37,088 nucleotides of DNA from Candidatus Abyssobacteria bacterium SURF_5 (GTDB taxonomy: Bacteria; Abyssobacteria; SURF-5), in contig QZKU01000106.1 in the NCBI GenBank assembly GCA_003598085.1, positions 1-37,088 on the forward strand. The letters run 5' to 3'. Shown here piece by piece: positions 33,250 through 37,088 of this stretch (positions are counted from its first letter, which is position 1; each line of letters starts with the position of its first letter). A program made the translations under genes and the position numbers. The notes under the pieces were generated by a model, which saw nothing but the letters and a program-made list of their open reading frames with translations, searched no databases and was not told the DNA's origin.

Positions 33250-34050
33250 TCAGGTTTCACATTCCAGCGGGTATTCAATCAGCTCTTTGATTGTGGGGCT
33301 ATCGCCGCACAGGGGGCATCTTGGATTGCGCCTGAAAGCAACTTCCCTGAACGTCCCCGACAGCGCTTCGTAAATGATCAGCCTTCCGTTCAACGGCTTT
33401 CCTATATTCAGAATCAGCTTGATCGCCTCGGTCGCCTGCAGAATGCCCAAGACCCCGGCGACCGCCCCCAGTATGCCGGCCTCCTGACAACTCGGAACCG
33501 CGCCGACGGGCGGCGGCTCGGGAAAAAGACAGCGGTAACACGGGCCTTTCGCCGGCAGGATTGTCATTACCTGCCCGAGAAACTGAAGCACCCCCGCCTC
33601 GACCAGCGGTTTTTCCCGGAGGTAACATGCGTCGTGGAGCAGATAGCGCGAAGCGAAATTATCGACACCGTCTACTATGACATCGTACGACTCGATCGTC
33701 TTTTCGACGTTCGATCTGGCGAGCCGCAGGGAGTGCCGCTCAACCTCGACACCCGGGTTCAGCGAGTAAAGCTTATCGGCCGCAGAATCAACCTTCGGCC
33801 TGCCGATATCGGACGTCCGATGCAGGATCTGGCGCTGCAAGTTGCTGATCTCGACCACGTCGCTGTCAACTATTCCCAGCACACCGACGCCTGCCGCCGC
33901 AAGATAATATGCGGCCGGCGAGCCTAGTCCGCCCGTTCCCACCAGAAGCACCCGCGCATTCCGAAGCTTCTTCTGGCCGACTCCCCCGATTTCCTTCAAA
34001 ACGATGTGGCGGCTGTAGCGTTTTATTTCCTGTTCGCTCAGTTCGCTCAT
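33250..34050 (-). CDS. MoeB/ThiF-family E1-like adenylyltransferase, second copy
   Basis: A 266-residue Rossmann-fold adenylyltransferase with the nucleotide motif GTGGLGSPAAYYLAAAG (about 37-53) and RHSLRLARSN-type region after it. Zn ligands are CYRC (in GPCYRCLFPEPPP) and CPLC near the C-terminus. Enzymes of this class activate the C-terminal Gly of a sulfur carrier (MoaD, ThiS) as an acyl-adenylate. It is similar in length and motifs to the other MoeB/ThiF in this island at 35779-36603, but their neighbours differ: this one lies between TusA and the PP-loop protein. It has no rhodanese domain, so sulfur must come from elsewhere. Confidence 0.92.
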   Translation of the reverse strand: MSELSEQEIKRYSRHIVLKEIGGVGQKKLRNARVLLVGTGGLGSPAAYYLAAAGVGVLGIVDSDVVEISNLQRQILHRTSDIGRPKVDSAADKLYSLNPGVEVERHSLRLARSNVEKTIESYDVIVDGVDNFASRYLLHDACYLREKPLVEAGVLQFLGQVMTILPAKGPCYRCLFPEPPPVGAVPSCQEAGILGAVAGVLGILQATEAIKLILNIGKPLNGRLIIYEALSGTFREVAFRRNPRCPLCGDSPTIKELIEYPLECET

Positions 34051-34062
34051 CTCTTCACGTAC

Positions 34063-34311
34063 CTATGCATTTGCTTTCAGAATCAGGATTTGCCAGTCGG
34101 AATCGTTCACCTTGCTGACGCCAAGAATTTCGTTGCCCTCGTTTTCCATGCTTCTCGGCACGTTCCTTGTCGCCGGTTCATAATCCACGATCACCCGCAG
34201 GATCTGGCCCGGTCTCATTTCCTCGATCGCCAGCTTCGACCTGACGAAAGTGTACGGGCATATCTCACCCTTCAGATTCAGTTCCTTATCCGGAGTATGC
34301 TCAGTGCCCAC
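34063..34311 (-). CDS. TusA/SirA-family sulfur carrier
   Basis: A small TusA-like protein (82 aa from the GTG at 34311) with the persulfide-carrying Cys18 in KGEICPYTFVRSKLAIEEM, the typical CPxP-like helix start of the family, although Pro after the second position is Tyr-Thr here. TusA accepts sulfane sulfur from a desulfurase and hands it to TusBCD or to other acceptors. GTG at 34311 is preferred because GGAGGA lies 8 nt upstream; a GTG at 34329 would include the ribosome site. It starts the second transcription unit of the island, 12 nt before the second MoeB. Confidence 0.88.
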   Translation of the reverse strand: MGTEHTPDKELNLKGEICPYTFVRSKLAIEEMRPGQILRVIVDYEPATRNVPRSMENEGNEILGVSKVNDSDWQILILKANA

Positions 34312-34337
34312 AACAATGATCCTCCACACCGTTTTTC

Positions 34338-34346
34338 ATTATAGCA
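34338..34346 (-). promoter_or_regulatory. Extended -10 promoter before tusA
   Basis: Minus-strand TGCTATAAT, a perfect extended -10, 26 nt upstream of the GTG start. There is no good -35, which an extended -10 does not need. Confidence 0.55.
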
Positions 34347-34434
34347 GAATTTTCGCCGGGTCATCCGGCTTTCAGAGACGCCCGAAAAGGATAATTGCCG
34401 GAATGAGGAATGCTCGAGACGGAACTGACGCGAA

Positions 34435-34692
34435 CTACCAGGTTATCACGCGGTCGTACTCGAAAATCATGTCGGCGATGCGGTCATAATCGACAAGCTC
34501 GTGATCGGTTTGCACGCCGCGCGCCTGCACGTCTTCAGAACAGGCGTAGGTCTTCAGGCCAAATGAATCGGCATACACGCCGTCCTGTATCATGAGAAGC
34601 GCCTGCTCGACTCCATCGAGCCGATTGATCGCCTCGACAAGCCGAAGCGCCAGCCCGTCATCGTGATTCCTGATTATGTGCAGCACTTTCAT
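34435..34692 (-). CDS. DsrH/TusB-family protein
   Basis: An 85-residue protein of the DsrE/F/H fold, with the short length and C-terminal YDRVITW of the TusB/DsrH group. It has a Cys51 in TYACSEDVQARG, where DsrE-like members have a sulfur-binding Cys. It follows the DsrF-like gene by 6 nt, and the order DsrE-DsrF-DsrH matches E. coli tusD-tusC-tusB. It is probably a subunit of a hetero-hexameric sulfur-relay complex. The symbol tusB is not assigned, because the partner TusE is absent here. Confidence 0.78.
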   Translation of the reverse strand: MKVLHIIRNHDDGLALRLVEAINRLDGVEQALLMIQDGVYADSFGLKTYACSEDVQARGVQTDHELVDYDRIADMIFEYDRVITW

Positions 34693-34698
34693 ATTTTC

Positions 34699-35043
34699 TC
34701 AGTACCGGATAACCGAATCGCTTTCGAGCAACATGCGGGCGGCATCATCCCGCGATATGAGCTCCACCGCAACGGAAACGTCTCCTCGATATCTCTCGGT
34801 AATTGATTCCCGCTCCGCAAAGAGCCGGTGGCCGAGCTGGCGCAGCGTCTCGATGTGGCGTATGTATTCCGCCATGCCCAATCTCCCGGGCTCGGTCTTG
34901 AGGAGCGAATAGACGCCGTCGCCGATAAAAAGAACCTGTACCGAGTCGCCGCACAGGGTCAAGCCCACCCCCATCCGGAGGGCTTCCGTCGCGCGCACGG
35001 TTTTCAGCGGTGATTGTGAAATGAGAATCGTGGTGGTCTTCAT
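34699..35043 (-). CDS. DsrF/TusC-family protein
   Basis: A 114-residue DsrE/F-like protein, with a first strand TTTILISQSPLKTVRATEALRMGVGL and a GDSVQVLFIGDGVYSLLK segment, the usual middle of TusC/DsrF. It lacks a clear catalytic Cys at the DsrE position; TusC subunits are typically structural. It sits 3 nt after the DsrE-like gene and 6 nt before the DsrH-like gene and ends in DSVIRY, as in other members. Confidence 0.8.
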   Translation of the reverse strand: MKTTTILISQSPLKTVRATEALRMGVGLTLCGDSVQVLFIGDGVYSLLKTEPGRLGMAEYIRHIETLRQLGHRLFAERESITERYRGDVSVAVELISRDDAARMLLESDSVIRY

Positions 35044-35046
35044 GGC

Positions 35047-35358
35047 TCAGCAGAAAGCGATTACTCTATCAGAATCGCGGATATTACATGCGAAATCGTA
35101 CTGGCTCCCCAGCATGACGCCGTTCGTTTCGTCCTGAAAGCGCTCGTTCAAGTTCTGCTGGCAAAGGCAGATGTTGGCGCCTTTGTCGAGCAGCGAAAGG
35201 AACGGGACGTGGTTGACGTTGAGGACGCCGTCGCACATCAGAAAAATGCGCACCTCGATCCCGCGTCGCAGAGCGGCTTCGGCGACCCTGATGACGCTAT
35301 GCGTATTGGCGTGCTCGGGACTCGTCGTCAAAAGGATTCCCAACCTCTTTGCGGTCAT
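35047..35358 (-). CDS. DsrE/TusD-family protein
   Basis: A 103-residue DsrE-like protein with an early GILLTTSPEHANTHSVIRVAEAA helix region, a CDGVLNVNH segment, and Cys64 and Cys66 in ICLCQQNLNERF; one of these occupies the catalytic Cys position of TusD/DsrE. The ATG overlaps the stop of the JAMM gene by four bases, and the longer open frame reaching 35490 is merely shadowing it. It would accept sulfur from TusA and pass it to a downstream acceptor. Confidence 0.85.
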   Translation of the reverse strand: MTAKRLGILLTTSPEHANTHSVIRVAEAALRRGIEVRIFLMCDGVLNVNHVPFLSLLDKGANICLCQQNLNERFQDETNGVMLGSQYDFACNIRDSDRVIAFC

Positions 35359-35801
35359 ACCGGCTGATCCTCCCTCAAGCTCAGCGCCTGCTCCAGAAAC
35401 GAACCGTTCTCCTGGGGCATGATCCACGACTGCGCCGAGACCGCCCGCGCCTTTTCGACCGATACGATCAGGTACGAATAGCCCGGCCATGCGGCATGCT
35501 CGGTATCATATTGAGATGGCGTGCTCGGATAGTCGGGATGAGAATGATAGAAACCAATCACATCTTCCGCTTTGCCGCGGGTGGATTTAATCACCTCGAT
35601 GAGTTTCCTCTCGTCCACCAGGTAGCGATCATGCCGCCGCTCGGTGCTTACGTTCTTTGCGCGATGAGCTTTAGTTACAATGCGCTCGTCGCCGTTGTCG
35701 AACCCGACAAGGATGCCGCAGCATTCGTCCGGATACTCATCGAGAGCATGCCGGTAAATGTCATCGAGGATTTTGCGCTCAATCATCAACATGATCGCCA
35801 T
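35355..35801 (-). CDS. JAMM/MPN+ metalloprotease
   Basis: A 148-residue MPN+ peptidase with all catalytic ligands: Glu26 in DECCGIL, His86 and His88 in HSHP, Ser96 and Asp99, exactly fitting E-Xn-H-X-H-X7-S-X2-D. Bacterial JAMM enzymes process ubiquitin-like sulfur carriers, either by removing C-terminal residues after Gly-Gly (as QbsD does on QbsE) or by releasing an amino acid (as Mec does on CysO). Here it lies between a MoeB/ThiF gene (23-nt overlap) and DsrE (4-nt overlap). The carrier upstream ends in Gly-Gly-Arg, so removal of Arg is its likely job. Confidence 0.92.
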   Translation of the reverse strand: MAIMLMIERKILDDIYRHALDEYPDECCGILVGFDNGDERIVTKAHRAKNVSTERRHDRYLVDERKLIEVIKSTRGKAEDVIGFYHSHPDYPSTPSQYDTEHAAWPGYSYLIVSVEKARAVSAQSWIMPQENGSFLEQALSLREDQPV

Positions 35802-36603
35802 TCCCGCTCAACCCGCAAAATTCGTCGTAGTCGATCAGTTCCTTGATCGTGGCGTTCTTCCCGCAAACCGGACACTGCGGGTCCTTGCGCAGCTTGAACT
35901 CGCGGAATTTCATGCCGAGCGCATCAAACTGCAGCAGTCGCCCCACCAGCGGTTTCCCGACCCCGAGAATAAGCTTTTGCGTCTCGACCGCCTGTAGAGT
36001 TCCGATGATGCCCGGCAGCACCCCCAATACACCCGCCTCCTGACAACTCGGAACCATGCCCGGAGGAGGCGGCTGCGGGTATTGACAGCGATAGCACGGC
36101 CCCTGGGCGGCATCGAAAACGGTGACATGCCCCTCAAATAACAGCACACTGCCGTGCACGTTCTTCTTCCCGAGGAGCACGCAGGCGTCGTTGATCAGAT
36201 AACGCGTCGCAAAGTTGTCGCAGCCGTCGATAATGATGTCGTACTCCCTGAACAGGTCCAAGGCGTTTTGTGAAGTCAGCCGCTCCTTGTAAGCCCTCAC
36301 GCGAACATCCGGATTCAGCGCCTCAATCGTCCTTCGAGCCGATTGCACTTTCGGCAGGTCCAAATCCTGCACCGTGTGCAGAATCTGCCTCTGAAGATTG
36401 CTCAGATCGACTGTATCGAAGTCAAGAACCCCGAGTTCGCCTACGCCCGCGGCGGCAAGATACAGCGCGCACGGCGATCCCAGCCCGCCGGCGCCGATGA
36501 TAAGCACTTTCGATTCGAGCAGTTTCTTCTGCCCTTTTCCGCCGACTTCCTTCAATATGATGTGGCGGCTATAGCGCTTGATCTGTTCGTCGGTTAGGTT
36601 CAT
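35779..36603 (-). CDS. MoeB/ThiF-family E1-like adenylyltransferase, first copy
   Basis: A 274-residue E1-like enzyme with RYSRHIILKEVGGKGQKKL at the N-terminus, GAGGLGSPCALYLAAAG nucleotide loop (about 37-53), and Zn ligands CYRC (in GPCYRCQYPQPPP) and CPVC near 250. It would adenylate the C-terminus of the MoaD/ThiS-like carrier encoded 8 nt upstream, preparing it for thiocarboxylation. The downstream JAMM gene overlaps it by 23 nt, so the three are translationally linked. It has no rhodanese domain, so sulfur should come from the Dsr/Tus proteins or a desulfurase elsewhere. Confidence 0.93.
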   Translation of the reverse strand: MNLTDEQIKRYSRHIILKEVGGKGQKKLLESKVLIIGAGGLGSPCALYLAAAGVGELGVLDFDTVDLSNLQRQILHTVQDLDLPKVQSARRTIEALNPDVRVRAYKERLTSQNALDLFREYDIIIDGCDNFATRYLINDACVLLGKKNVHGSVLLFEGHVTVFDAAQGPCYRCQYPQPPPPGMVPSCQEAGVLGVLPGIIGTLQAVETQKLILGVGKPLVGRLLQFDALGMKFREFKLRKDPQCPVCGKNATIKELIDYDEFCGLSGNGDHVDD

Positions 36604-36611
36604 CTTCCCCT

Positions 36612-36884
36612 CTACCGCCCTCCCGCAATGGCGGGAACTATCGAAAGCTCGTCCTCCTCATTCACCGGCGTATCAAGACTCTGTAGAAAGCGGATGTCCT
36701 CATCGTTTACATAAATATTGACGAACCGGCGAAGGCCCCCGTTCTCCAGCAGCCGGTGCTTCATCCCCGAATAGCTGCGGTCCAGGTCCTCGATAATCTC
36801 AGCCACCGTCGCGCCGGCGGCCGTCACTTCCTCCGCTCCGCCGCTGAACCTTCTCAAAGGTACTGGAATACGAACTACTGCCAT
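36612..36884 (-). CDS. MoaD/ThiS-like ubiquitin-fold sulfur carrier with C-terminal Gly-Gly-Arg
   Basis: A 90-residue beta-grasp sulfur carrier. It has the MoaD-type arrangement, with NGGLRRFVNIYVNDEDIRFL in the middle and the family end PAIAGG near the C-terminus. One residue, Arg, follows Gly-Gly, so the precursor cannot be adenylated until a protease trims it. The ATG at 36884 lies 6 nt after GGAGGAG, whereas TTG at 36890 is too close. It begins the island's first operon: carrier, E1, JAMM and DsrE/F/H. It probably becomes a thiocarboxylate donor for cysteine, methionine, cofactor or RNA thiolation; which one is unknown. Confidence 0.9.
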   Translation of the reverse strand: MAVVRIPVPLRRFSGGAEEVTAAGATVAEIIEDLDRSYSGMKHRLLENGGLRRFVNIYVNDEDIRFLQSLDTPVNEEDELSIVPAIAGGR

Positions 36885-37088
36885 AACCAACTCCTCCTAC
36901 CCAAAATTCGAGAACACAATACTGATTTCACTCTGACGAACATGAATTTCGATTTATCAGCGGAAATCGCCGAACCGCGGATCTCCTTCTAACTCATTTT
37001 CGACAGTTTGAAAAATTAAGCTATTTTGTATCAAGAACTTACAGAGACAGAAAAAGCTCTAGGCACTACATTTTCTCTGGCTCTCTCT

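Noticed and set aside
33178-33927. Plus-strand open frame (249 codons) in the sulfur island
   Set aside because: It is antisense to the second MoeB/ThiF gene, with no ribosome site or domain.
1-37088. CRISPR array, prophage or insertion sequence
   Set aside because: I found no regularly spaced repeats, integrase, transposase or phage structural gene; the only repeats are the two palindromes and short duplications listed.

Overview
The window looks like chromosomal DNA from a free-living, probably anaerobic bacterium of moderately high G+C. The metabolic signs are a Cys-type sulfatase paired with an anaerobic sulfatase-maturating radical SAM enzyme, an ADP-forming acyl-CoA synthetase, an acyl-CoA dehydrogenase and a large sulfur-relay cluster. 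The many two-component proteins, including stand-alone receivers, fit a deltaproteobacterial (Desulfobacterota-like) lineage or a neighbouring environmental phylum. This assignment is an inference: there is no rRNA or other marker gene in the window. I saw no tRNA, rRNA, CRISPR array, transposase or phage gene.

Layout. 0-5.5 kb: a short orphan PAS protein, a QueG-like double [4Fe-4S] protein, two alpha/beta hydrolases and a metal-dependent amidohydrolase. 6.2-10 kb: a membrane histidine kinase translationally coupled to three consecutive, mutually similar receiver proteins, the third carrying two CBS motifs. 10.1-12.3 kb: an ADP-forming acyl-CoA synthetase. 12.3-16.9 kb: a transport block with an ABC-2 ATPase and permease, a His-rich TPR protein, a 10-TM putative metal exporter and a ZIP transporter. 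17-22 kb: a NarL-type kinase facing its probable response regulator, a stand-alone receiver, glgC, and a receiver whose phospho-acceptor Asp is Glu. 22.3-28.5 kb: acyl-CoA dehydrogenase, then a haloalkane-dehalogenase-like hydrolase, sulfatase and anSME on the minus strand, and a divergent ArsR repressor with a CMD/AhpD-like protein. Copies of one 27-bp palindrome lie on either side of the dehalogenase-to-CMD block.

29.3-32.2 kb holds four tandem XRE-cupin regulators with an identical recognition-helix core but different cupin pockets. They follow a strong promoter with a leader of about 290 nt and end at a bidirectional terminator.

32.2-36.9 kb is a nine-gene minus-strand sulfur-transfer island: a MoaD/ThiS-like sulfur carrier ending in Gly-Gly-Arg, a MoeB/ThiF E1, a JAMM protease, DsrE-, DsrF- and DsrH-like proteins in the E. 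coli tusDCB order, TusA, a second MoeB/ThiF, and a PP-loop tRNA-thiolase-like protein with an NFACT-R-like tail. It brings together ubiquitin-like sulfur-carrier activation, carrier processing, a persulfide relay and an ATP-dependent thiolase. With the XRE-cupin array next to it, it is the most likely place for an undescribed system.
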